A stretch of 64,000 nucleotides of DNA, from positions 434,001 through 498,000 of the forward strand of contig NZ_JAOTIK010000001.1 in the NCBI RefSeq assembly GCF_030116705.1. Direction: 5' to 3'. The stretch comes from Streptomyces sp. ML-6. GTDB lineage: Bacteria > Actinomycetota > Actinomycetes > Streptomycetales > Streptomycetaceae. Positions 32,736 to 40,166 of this stretch are shown here, piece by piece. The notes beneath the pieces are model-generated. The model did no database searches, was not told where the DNA came from, and saw only the letters and a list, made by a program, of their open reading frames with translations. Made by a program: the position numbers and the translations under genes. Within the stretch, counting starts at the first letter, position 1. Each line of letters opens with the position of its first letter.

Positions 32736-33665
32736 ATGCCTGTCCCGATCGGTCTCGGTCTTCCGCAGATGAAGCAGTACGACATCGGCCGCGACGTGGC
32801 CGCCGTGGCGCGCGCGGCGGAGGAGACCGGCTACGAGAGCCTGTGGGTCTTCGAGCGGATCATCTTCCCCGAGGCCCCCACGCAGGGGCTGTACGGCGTA
32901 CCGGGGCTGCCGTGGCCCGACCAGTACCGCGGTGTCGCCGACCCGCTGGTCACGCTCGCGCTCGCCGCCGGGGCGACGGAGCGGGCCCGGCTGGGCACCA
33001 GTGTCCTGGTCGCACCGCTGCACCTGCCGTTCCAGCTGGCCCGTTCGCTGGCCTCGCTCGACGCGGCGAGCGGCGGCCGGGTGGTTGCGGGGATCGGCAC
33101 GGGCTGGTCGCTCGACGAGTACGCGGCGGCCTCCGTGGCCCCCTTCGAGAAGCGGGGCGCGGTCCTGGACGAACTGCTGGACGTGTGCGCGGCCGTCTGG
33201 GGCCCGGACCCGGTCTCCTACCGGGGCGAGCTGACCACGATCGTCCCGTCCGAGGTCGGCCCGAAGCCCGCACGGCCCATTCCGGTCTACCTGCCGGCGA
33301 CCGGTCCGCGGGCCATGCGCCGGCTGGTCGACCGGGCGGACGGCTGGATGCCCGTCGCGATGGGGGCCGCCCGGCTGGCCGAGCAGTGGAAGCAGGTCCA
33401 GGACCTGGCGGCCGAGCGCGGCCGGGAGCGGCCGCTCCACGTCTGTGTGCGGGTCAACGCCAGGTACAGCGCCGAGCCGGTCGCCGGGGCGGGCCGCGAG
33501 GCGTTCCACGGCGATGTCGCCCAGATCGTCGAGGACCTGGCGGCCCATGCCGCGACGGGCGTCCCGGAGTTCCTGATCGACCTCCAGGGCACGACGCGCG
33601 ACGCCGCGGAACTGATCGACGTGGCGGCCGAGGTGTACGCGGCGGCCCGCGCGGCAGGCGTCTGA
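32736..33665 (+). CDS. LLM-class (F420-dependent type) oxidoreductase
   Basis: 309-residue luciferase-like TIM barrel that normally uses reduced F420 or FMN. It begins MPVPIGLGLPQMKQYDIG, then ARAAEETGYESLWVFERI and TSVLVAPLHLPFQLARSLAS, and has GGRVVAGIGTGWSLDEYAA near residue 112. It ends with a dihydroorotate-like barrel segment. GAAGGAG precedes the ATG. The substrate is unknown. Confidence 0.92.
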   Translation: MPVPIGLGLPQMKQYDIGRDVAAVARAAEETGYESLWVFERIIFPEAPTQGLYGVPGLPWPDQYRGVADPLVTLALAAGATERARLGTSVLVAPLHLPFQLARSLASLDAASGGRVVAGIGTGWSLDEYAAASVAPFEKRGAVLDELLDVCAAVWGPDPVSYRGELTTIVPSEVGPKPARPIPVYLPATGPRAMRRLVDRADGWMPVAMGAARLAEQWKQVQDLAAERGRERPLHVCVRVNARYSAEPVAGAGREAFHGDVAQIVEDLAAHAATGVPEFLIDLQGTTRDAAELIDVAAEVYAAARAAGV

Positions 33666-34042
33666 CCGGCACTGCACCGAGTGCGGGCGCCGTACGTACG
33701 GGGCCCGGCGCTTCTCCCCTCCGGGTCCGGGCACTCCTCCCGTCCGGCGCCGGGGTCGGACGGGCTGGCGTCTCGCTCCGGGCGGCCCGGGCGCATCCGG
33801 CGCAGAGGGGCCAGAGGGGCCACGGCCTTCGCCGAGCCGTCAGGCCGGACCCCGTTTCATCCGCATGCTCCCCTCTCGCCACCGCACCAGGACACGTACC
33901 GGGCCAGGCTAATACTCCAGTCGCAGATCGCGACCTGACATAGCGTCATCTATGTTGAATCGGCTACCGGGGACGGTGGCTGGGTGCATCGACACGTTCC
34001 GGATCTGTTGTTTGTTCAGCGGACGCCCCAGTTGGGTCGACT
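33666..34042. other. Gap at the left edge of the accessory island, with a lone dyad
   Basis: No gene is supported. ACATAG (33938-33943) and CTATGT (33950-33955) form a perfect dyad with a six-base loop in a low-G+C patch. No start codon with a ribosome site follows. It may be the orphaned operator of a gene lost when the island to the right arrived. From about 33940 the sequence is visibly less G+C-rich than before. Confidence 0.4.
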
Positions 34043-34699
34043 TCACGGCTGGGCGTGTTGCTCGGCGGCGTCGAACGCGGGCGCGAGCGGGGCCAGCGCC
34101 GTGCGGAGCTGGTCGGGCAGTGAGCCGGAGGGCACGACCAGTCCTCCGGCGGCGCAACTCTCGGCGACCTCTGCGTTCCGGGCCGGCCGGAGCCAGCCCT
34201 CCAGCGCGATGCGAACTGCCGCGGCCACGCTTGCCGCGAGGACGCGGGCCGTGTGCGCTCCGGCATCACCCAGGCGTTCGGCGATCACCGCCGTGAGAGG
34301 GGGCTCGATGCCGGCGGTGGTATCGAGGAACGCGTCGCGCAGCGCGGTCCGGGCGGTGATCAGCAGCAGCGCCTTGTGTTCGCGCTCGCCGGTGTTCGCG
34401 TACTGCTCGACCACTGCTTCGGTGACGGCGTCGGCCAGGCGCACTCCTGCGGGCCGGGCCGCGACCGCAGCCGCGATGCGCGCCTCCCGGTCCGCGGTGA
34501 CAGCGGAGACGATCGCCTGCTCGCGGCTGGCGAAGTAGTTGTTGTAGGTGCGAGGCGAGACCCCAGCCGCTTCGGCGATGTCCTCGACCCGCACCTGGTC
34601 CGCTCCGCGCTCTACAGCCAGGCGCAGGGCCGCCTCGCGAAGCGCCTCGCGCGTGGCCTGTTTCTTCCGCTCCCGCAGCCCTGATGGTGGTGTCGTCAC
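34043..34699 (-). CDS. TetR-family repressor
   Basis: 218 residues. The N-terminal HTH is complete: REALREAALRLAVERGADQV, RVEDIAEAAGVSPRTYNNYF, ASREQAIVSAV. The rest is a helical ligand-binding domain that cannot be assigned. It diverges from the TIM-barrel protein gene at 34801, and two copies of a TTGCG-N4-CGCA dyad lie between them. GTG 34699 has no clear ribosome site and lies 23 bp from the first dyad, so a leaderless message is possible. Confidence 0.9.
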   Translation of the reverse strand: MTTPPSGLRERKKQATREALREAALRLAVERGADQVRVEDIAEAAGVSPRTYNNYFASREQAIVSAVTADREARIAAAVAARPAGVRLADAVTEAVVEQYANTGEREHKALLLITARTALRDAFLDTTAGIEPPLTAVIAERLGDAGAHTARVLAASVAAAVRIALEGWLRPARNAEVAESCAAGGLVVPSGSLPDQLRTALAPLAPAFDAAEQHAQP

Positions 34700-34721
34700 G
34701 GTGCCAGGATTCCACACAGGA

Positions 34722-34751
34722 TTGCGCACACGCAAACTTGCGCGCACGCAC
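34722..34751. promoter_or_regulatory. Tandem TetR operators
   Basis: TTGCG-CACA-CGCAA (34722-34735) is a perfect dyad. TTGCG-CGCA-CGCAC (34738-34751) repeats it 16 bp further on with one mismatch. The pair sits in the divergent gap and could govern both genes. Confidence 0.6.
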
Positions 34752-34800
34752 TTTTCCTGTCAGTCTCGACCCTCCCGAGACCGGCAGAGAGGACGTCACC

Positions 34801-35826
34801 ATGCGAGCAAGAGGAATGACCTACGACACCGGATTCGTCGTGCACGGCCAGATCTCCCACGAGCACTTCGACCCCGGGGTGGTCCGGCGCGAGCTCGCCA
34901 TCATCCGCGACGACCTCCACTGCAACGCGGTCCAGATCATCGGCGGCGACCCGGACCGACTGGAGCTGGCCGCCGGCGCCGCCGCCGAGCTCGGCCTGGA
35001 GGTCTGGTTCTCGCCCTATCCGCTGGAGCTGGATCCGGAGCAGATCCTCATGCTCTTCCGCGACTGCGCCGAGCGAGCGGAACGGCTCCGGCAGCAGGGG
35101 GCCTCAGTCGTGTTCGTCGCGGGGGTCGAGCTGAGCGTGATGAACCGCGGGTTCCTGCCCGGAGAGAGCCCCGAGGAACGGGTCGAGCAGCTGATGAGCC
35201 AACCCGAGCGGCGGGCCGAAGCGATGCGCGAGCTCGGCGTGCGCATGAACGCATTCCTCCGTGATGCCGCGGCCACGGTCCGCGAGCGCTTCCAGGGCAG
35301 GCTCACCTACGCATCCATCCAGTTCGAGCAGGTCGACTGGACTCCCTTCGACATGGTGACGTTCGAGCTGATCCGCTCCACCGAGGTCGCCGACCGGTTC
35401 CGGGACGCGGTGCGCACCCTGGCCCAAGGCCCGAAGCCGCTCGCCATCACCGGGTTCGGCACCGCGGCCTACCGCGGCGCTGGAGACCGCGGTGGGCGGG
35501 TGATGGAAGTGGTCGAGCACGACCCGACGACCAAGGCCCCGGTACGGCTGAACGGCACATACGAGCGTGACGAGGCCGGCCAGGCCGCGTATCTGAGTGA
35601 ACTGTTGGAGATCTTCGAGACCGAGGGCGTGGACAGCGCGTTCGTGTTCCTGTTCGCCCTGCCCGGCTACCCGCACCGCCCGGACGGCGACCCCAGGGAC
35701 GACTTGGACCGGGCCGGCCTGGGCATCGTCAAACTCCTCGAAGGACGCCGGGGACAGACCTACCCCGACATGGAATGGGAACCCAAGGCCGCCTTCACGG
35801 CAGTGGCACAGCAGTATCGGAGGTGA
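34801..35826 (+). CDS. TIM-barrel-like protein, family labelled 'abortive infection protein'
   Basis: 341 residues. It opens TYDTGFVVHGQISHEHFDPG and then IIRDDLHCNAVQIIGGDPDR, continuing with GLEVWFSPYPLELDPEQILM, ASVVFVAGVELSVMNRGFLP, FEQVDWTPFDMV and a glycosidase-like FLFALPGYPHRPDGDPR. It resembles actinobacterial proteins often named 'abortive infection protein', but the fold looks like a glycoside-hydrolase barrel and no defence role is shown. As I recall the family, the segment LAITGFGTAAYRG usually reads TEFG, so a Glu may be lost here. Its control by the divergent TetR is inferred. Confidence 0.7.
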   Translation: MRARGMTYDTGFVVHGQISHEHFDPGVVRRELAIIRDDLHCNAVQIIGGDPDRLELAAGAAAELGLEVWFSPYPLELDPEQILMLFRDCAERAERLRQQGASVVFVAGVELSVMNRGFLPGESPEERVEQLMSQPERRAEAMRELGVRMNAFLRDAAATVRERFQGRLTYASIQFEQVDWTPFDMVTFELIRSTEVADRFRDAVRTLAQGPKPLAITGFGTAAYRGAGDRGGRVMEVVEHDPTTKAPVRLNGTYERDEAGQAAYLSELLEIFETEGVDSAFVFLFALPGYPHRPDGDPRDDLDRAGLGIVKLLEGRRGQTYPDMEWEPKAAFTAVAQQYRR

Positions 35827-35850
35827 CAGGCCCCACGCACGGTGACCACG

Positions 35851-35889
35851 GCTCGGGATCTGCACTGCGGCGCAGTGCAGATCCCGAGC
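35851..35889. repeat. Perfect 18-bp hairpin
   Basis: GCTCGGGATCTGCACTGC (35851-35868), loop GGC, and its exact complement (35872-35889). It begins 24 bases after the stop of the TIM-barrel gene and ends two bases before the IS701 remnant. It could be a strong terminator or an insertion boundary; no T-run follows. Confidence 0.75.
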
Positions 35890-35891
35890 AC

Positions 35892-36860
35892 ATGGACGCG
35901 GTATTCGCCGAACTCGCCGCAGACCTCGCGCCGGTCCACCGCCGCCGCGACCTGCGGGCCAACGGAGTGTTGTACCTGCGCGGGTCACTGATGCCGGACG
36001 TTGCGGGCAACTGCTGGTCGATCGCGGAGGCAGTCGGCCGGGCCGGCCATATCGCCTGCACCACCTGCTCGAACGCGCCCGCTGGGAGGAGGACACCGCG
36101 AGAGACGTGGTGCGCGTTCCTGACCCGGCATCTCGGCGCCGACGGCGGGGTCCTGACCTTCGACGAGACGGGGCAGTCGAAGAAGGGGACGAAGACCGCG
36201 GCCGTGGGGCGGCAGCATTCCGGCACGATGGGCCGGGTCGAGAACGTGATCGTCGCGGTGTACACGACGTACGCGACCAAGCGGGCCACGCCCTCATCGA
36301 CCGGGACCTGTACGTTCAGGCCGACTGGTTCGACGATCCGGCGCGGCTGGCGACGACGGGTTTCCCCGAGGATCACGCATTCGCCACCAAGTCGGCGCTC
36401 GCCCTCACGCAGGCGAAACGGGCACTGGCCGCCGGGATCAGACCGCAGTGGGCGACCGGGGACGAGGTGTACGGACGCAGCCGGGAGTTGCGCGAGTTCC
36501 TGGAAGCCGCAGGCATCGGCCATGTGTTCGCGGTGCCCGCCAACCGCCAGGTCACCACCTCCGGCGGCGGACGCATGCGCGCGGACCAGGCACTGCACCT
36601 GGTCGAGCCGAATGGGTGGAACCGCCGCTCGTGGGGAGCGGGCGCAAAGGGCCCTCGCCACTACGACTGGGCCTGGATCGCCACCGACCACCCGCGCCGA
36701 TGGCTGCTCATCCGCCGCTCCATCGCCGACCCGAGCGGGATCGCGTACTTCTCCGCCCACGCACCCAAGGACCATCCCTGCCCCCTGACCGACCTGGTCA
36801 AGATCGCCGGGATGAGATGGAAGGTGGAGGACGGCTTCCAGGACTCGAAATCCACCGTCT
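35892..36860 (+). pseudogene. IS701-family transposase remnant
   Basis: Starts MDAVFAELAADLAPVHRRRD and reads as a DDE transposase through FDETGQSKKGTKTAAVGRQ and AIAGMRWKVEDGFQDSKSTV-like sequence. The reading frame breaks at least three times: near 36045 (GRAGHIA versus GRPYRLHHLL), near 36112 and near 36280 (KRATPSS versus AGHALIDRDLY). The last ~50 residues of the family are missing because another transposase fragment begins after DSKSTV. It cannot be active. Confidence 0.85.
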
Positions 36861-37125
36861 CCCTCGCCCGGCTCACCGGCGAGTTCGCCGCGCTACTGGC
36901 CCCGGCCCAGGCCAACGACGACAAGCTCACCCAGTGGATCCTCACGGTCCGCACCGCTGGCCTGCCCCACCTGCACAGCTTCTGCAACGGCCTCGAACCC
37001 GACCGCGCCGCCGTGAACGCCGGCCTCACCACCACGGCCGGACAGAAGGCGTCAATACCCGAACCAAGAAGATCATGCGGCAGATGCACGGCCGAGCAGG
37101 ATTCGACCTCGGGGCCTGTCCCCGG
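36861..37125 (+). pseudogene. ISL3-family transposase C-terminal fragment
   Basis: Joined in frame to the IS701 piece: FAALLAPAQANDDKLTQWIL and LPHLHSFCNGLEPDRAAVNA, then, after a frameshift and small deletion near 37025, GRTEGVNTRTKKIMRQMHGR and AGFDL. These are hallmark C-terminal residues of ISL3 transposases. All of the catalytic N-terminal two-thirds is absent. Confidence 0.75.
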
Positions 37126-37510
37126 GCAGGCCGCAGGTTCCTGGCCAGCAGGCCCTGTGCGGGATTCTGCTCGTGCTCCGCACCGGCATCCAGTGGGAGT
37201 ACCTGCCCCAGGAGCCCGGCTTCGGCTCAGGCATGACGTGCCGGCGGCGGCCTGCCGCACGGAACGAGGCCGGGGTGCGGGACCGGCTCCACGCGGCCCT
37301 ACTGACGAAGCTTCGGCGGCGAAGCAGCTGGACCAACCGAGGGCGGTGACCGGCTCCGGTCATGTCCGGACTGCCCGGCAGGGCCCAAAAGCGGTCCCAG
37401 CCCGGTCGACCGCGCACGGCCGAGCAGCAAACACCACATCCTCCTCGACGGGCGGGGCATTCCACTCGCTGTATCCCTGACCGGCGGAAACCACAACGAC
37501 ATCACACAGC
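37126..37510 (+). pseudogene. IS5-family transposase fragment
   Basis: Translating in shifting frames gives GILLVLRTGIQWEYLPQEPG, FGSGMTC, VRDRLHAALLTKL, then further on ARQGPKAVPARSTA-like sequence, HHILLDGRGIPLAVSLTGG and NHNDI, all typical of IS5 elements found in Streptomyces. Several frameshifts are present and the catalytic C-terminal half is missing. Confidence 0.75.
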
Positions 37511-37842
37511 CGCCGCCCCCGCTCGCGCAGGTCCCCTCCCTCTCCGACCCTGCGCCCTCGGACTCGGAGCGCCCGAGATCGCCCCGATCCCGCTGATGTC
37601 GCACCAGTGCGCACCCGCCCCCTTCCATCGATAATTGCGCCGTGATGCGCATTCGCAAAGGCTGTCCGCACCAACTCGGCCATGACACTTCATCAGGAAA
37701 CTCAGCATTCGGTCAGCATCAGTACCGCGCGGAACCGCCACCCAGCACCATGGAGCGCCAAGATCAAGAAATCGATACATCCACTCTGCCCTGCTAAGAC
37801 CCAGCTGGGCAGCTTGCCTGCCAATCTCACCAGGAGGTATCC
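37511..37842. other. Non-coding tail of the insertion-sequence remnants
   Basis: No gene is supported. The stretch from ~37690 (ACTCAGCATTCGGTCAGCAT) to ~37790 is AT-richer and looks like the end of an IS, but no inverted repeat could be paired with certainty. The last 30 bases hold the ribosome site of dhaK. Confidence 0.4.
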
Positions 37843-38835
37843 GTGAAGATGCTGATCAACGTTCCCGAGACCGTTGTCGCGGACGCGCTGCGCGGTATGG
37901 CCGCGGTTCACCCCGAGCTGACCGTGGATGTCGAGAGCCGGGTCGTCGTGCGGCGTGACGCGCCCGTGGCCGGGAAGGTGGCGCTCGTCTCCGGCGGGGG
38001 TTCCGGGCACGAGCCGCTGCACGCGGGGTTCGTCGGCCCCGGCATGTTGTCCGCGGCCTGTCCCGGGGAGGTGTTCACCTCGCCCGTGCCCGATCAGATG
38101 GTGCGGGCGGCGGCCGCGGTCGACAGCGGGGCGGGGGTGCTGTTCGTGGTCAAGAACTACACGGGTGACGTCCTGAACTTCGAGATGGCCGCCGAGCTCG
38201 CCGAGGACGAGGGGATCCAGGTGGCCCAGGTGCTCGTCAACGACGACGTGGCGGTGACCGACAGCCTGTACACGGCCGGCCGGCGGGGCACGGGAGCGAC
38301 CCTGTTCGTCGAGAAGATCGCGGGGGCGGCGGCCGACGAGGGCGCCCCGCTGGACCGGGTGGCGGCCGTCGCCCGGCGGGTGAACGAGTCGTCGCGGAGC
38401 TTCGGGGTGGCCCTCGGCGCCGTCACCACACCGGCCAAGGGCTCCCCCACCTTCGACCTGCCGCCGGGCGAGCTGGAGCTCGGCATCGGGATCCACGGCG
38501 AGCCGGGGCGGGAGCGGCGGCCGATGATGACGTCGGGGGAGATCGCGGACTTCGCGGTGGACACGGTGCTGGAGGACCTGCGGCCGACCGGGCCGGTGAT
38601 CGCGCTGGTCAACGGCATGGGGGCGACGCCCCTGCTGGAGCTGTACGGGTTCGGGGCGGAGGCCCATCGGGTGCTCTCCGAGCGGGGTGTGGTGGCAGCT
38701 CGTACGCTCGTGGGGAACTATGTGACCTCGCTCGACATGGCGGGCTGTTCGGTGACGCTCTGCCAGGTGGACGAGGAACTGCTGCGGCTCTGGGACGCGC
38801 CGGTGGAGACACCTGCGCTGCGCTGGGGCCGCTGA
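37843..38835 (+). CDS. dhaK: Dihydroxyacetone kinase subunit K (PTS type)
   Basis: 330 residues. DhaK binds dihydroxyacetone covalently on a His, found here in GIGIHGEPG near residue 216. The opening is GKVALVSGGGSGHEPLHAGF, followed by VFTSPVPDQM and VKNYTGDVLNFEMA. GTG 37843 has a full AGGAGG six bases upstream. It is the first gene of dhaK-dhaL-dhaM, which phosphorylates dihydroxyacetone with phosphoenolpyruvate. It sits directly beside the decayed insertion sequences. Confidence 0.96.
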   Translation: MKMLINVPETVVADALRGMAAVHPELTVDVESRVVVRRDAPVAGKVALVSGGGSGHEPLHAGFVGPGMLSAACPGEVFTSPVPDQMVRAAAAVDSGAGVLFVVKNYTGDVLNFEMAAELAEDEGIQVAQVLVNDDVAVTDSLYTAGRRGTGATLFVEKIAGAAADEGAPLDRVAAVARRVNESSRSFGVALGAVTTPAKGSPTFDLPPGELELGIGIHGEPGRERRPMMTSGEIADFAVDTVLEDLRPTGPVIALVNGMGATPLLELYGFGAEAHRVLSERGVVAARTLVGNYVTSLDMAGCSVTLCQVDEELLRLWDAPVETPALRWGR

Positions 38836-38888
38836 TCCGTCCGTACCGCATTCCGCATTCCACCGTGCCGCAGCGACAAGGAGATCAT

Positions 38889-39521
38889 GTGCTCGACGCC
38901 GATTTCTTCCACCGTTGGATGACCGGGGCCGCCGCCCTGGTCGGCCGTGAGGCGGCCCGTCTCACCGAGCTCGACTCGGCGATCGGGGACGCCGATCACG
39001 GCAGCAACATGCAGCGCGGGTTCACCGCGGTGACCGCCGTGCTGGACGAGGAGCGGCCGGGGACGCCGGGCGCCGTGCTGATGCTCGCCGGCCGGAACCT
39101 GATCTCGACGGTCGGCGGTGCCTCGGGCCCGTTGTACGGGACGCTGCTGCGCCGTACCGGAAAGGCCCTGGGCGATGCCCCCGAGGTGACGCCGCAGCAG
39201 CTGGCGGACGCCTTCGGGGTGGGGGTGGCGGCCGTGGCGCAGCTGGGCGGGGCGCAGGCCGGGGACAAGACGATGCTCGACGCGCTGCTGCCGGCCGCCG
39301 AGGCGCTGGGCACCTCGTTCGGGGCGGCCCGGGAGGCGGCGGAGAAGGGGGCCGCGGCGACGGTGCCGATGCGGGCCCGCAAGGGCAGGGCGAGTTACCT
39401 GGGCGAACGGAGCATCGGCCATCAGGACCCGGGGGCGACGTCCTCGGCCCTGCTGATCGCCGCACTGGCCGACGCCGGGGAGAAGACGGACGGGGAGAAG
39501 ACGGACGGGGAGCGGGCATGA
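38889..39521 (+). CDS. dhaL: Dihydroxyacetone kinase subunit L
   Basis: 210 residues. ADP-binding subunit; the Asp/His metal site is in LDSAIGDADHGSNMQRGF, followed by STVGGASGPLYGTLLRR and MRARKGRASYLGERSIGHQD. GTG 38889 is chosen for the AAGGAG five bases before it. The C-terminus carries a small tandem repeat, EKTDG-EKTDG (15 bp twice). It overlaps dhaM by four bases. Confidence 0.95.
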   Translation: MLDADFFHRWMTGAAALVGREAARLTELDSAIGDADHGSNMQRGFTAVTAVLDEERPGTPGAVLMLAGRNLISTVGGASGPLYGTLLRRTGKALGDAPEVTPQQLADAFGVGVAAVAQLGGAQAGDKTMLDALLPAAEALGTSFGAAREAAEKGAAATVPMRARKGRASYLGERSIGHQDPGATSSALLIAALADAGEKTDGEKTDGERA

Positions 39522-39928
39522 GCGAGGGGAAACAGGTCGGGATCGTGCTGGTCTCGCACAGCGGGCCGGTGGCCGAGTCCGTCGCCGAGCTGGCCAGGGG
39601 GCTCGCGGCGGGCGGTGCGACGGCGCCGGTGGCGGCGGCCGGCGGTACTCCCGCGGGCGGTCTCGGGACGAGCGCGGAGCTGATCACCGAGGCCGCCAGG
39701 TCGGTGGACTCCGGTGCGGGTGTCGCGCTGCTGGTGGACCTGGGCAGCGCGGTGCTCACGGTCAAGTCGTTGCTGGCCGAGGGCGACGAGTTGCCGGAGG
39801 GCTCGCGGCTGGTGGACGCGCCGTTCGTGGAGGGCGCGGTGGCCGCGGTGGTCACTGCCTCGGCGGGCGGCGACATCGCGGCGGTGGAGGCCGCGGCGGC
39901 GGAGGCGTACGGCTACCGCAAGGTGTGA
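39518..39928 (+). CDS. dhaM: PTS-type phosphotransferase subunit DhaM (EIIA-like)
   Basis: 136-residue EIIA-mannose-fold protein that takes phosphate from HPr and gives it to DhaL-bound ADP. The phosphorylated His is in VSHSGPVAESV (His 14), followed by LLVDLGSAVLTVKSLL and VEGAVAAVVTASAG. The fused HPr and EI domains of E. coli DhaM are absent, as in other actinobacteria. ATGA overlap with dhaL. Confidence 0.94.
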   Translation: MSEGKQVGIVLVSHSGPVAESVAELARGLAAGGATAPVAAAGGTPAGGLGTSAELITEAARSVDSGAGVALLVDLGSAVLTVKSLLAEGDELPEGSRLVDAPFVEGAVAAVVTASAGGDIAAVEAAAAEAYGYRKV

Positions 39929-40166
39929 GGCGGACGGAAACCCGCGACGGGCGGGCCGCACCGGGTGTCCTGGGTGCAGCCCGCCTGTCCGTCGTGCCGG
40001 GGCGGGGCAGGGCGGGTGCGGCCCGGTACGCCCGTACGCCGTCGCGGGGCCGACCGGCTTCCTGCACGCCGTCGCGCGGGGAAGGCCGTCGTACGGGCGG
40101 CCCGGTACCGCCCGCGCCGGATCAGGGGCGCGGGACGGCGTCGGGCCGCCGGTGGGGCCTCGGCCG

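Noticed and set aside
34801..35826. Reading this gene as a true phage-defence abortive infection system
   Set aside because: The label is an inherited annotation; the sequence looks like a TIM barrel and no toxin or nuclease motif is visible.
39480..39509. 15-bp tandem repeat in dhaL
   Set aside because: Only two copies, in frame, at the disordered C-terminus; trivial slippage.
39953..40023. Long-range dyad GGGCCGCACC/GGTGCGGCCC after dhaM
   Set aside because: The 51-base spacing and G+C-only arms make chance pairing likely.
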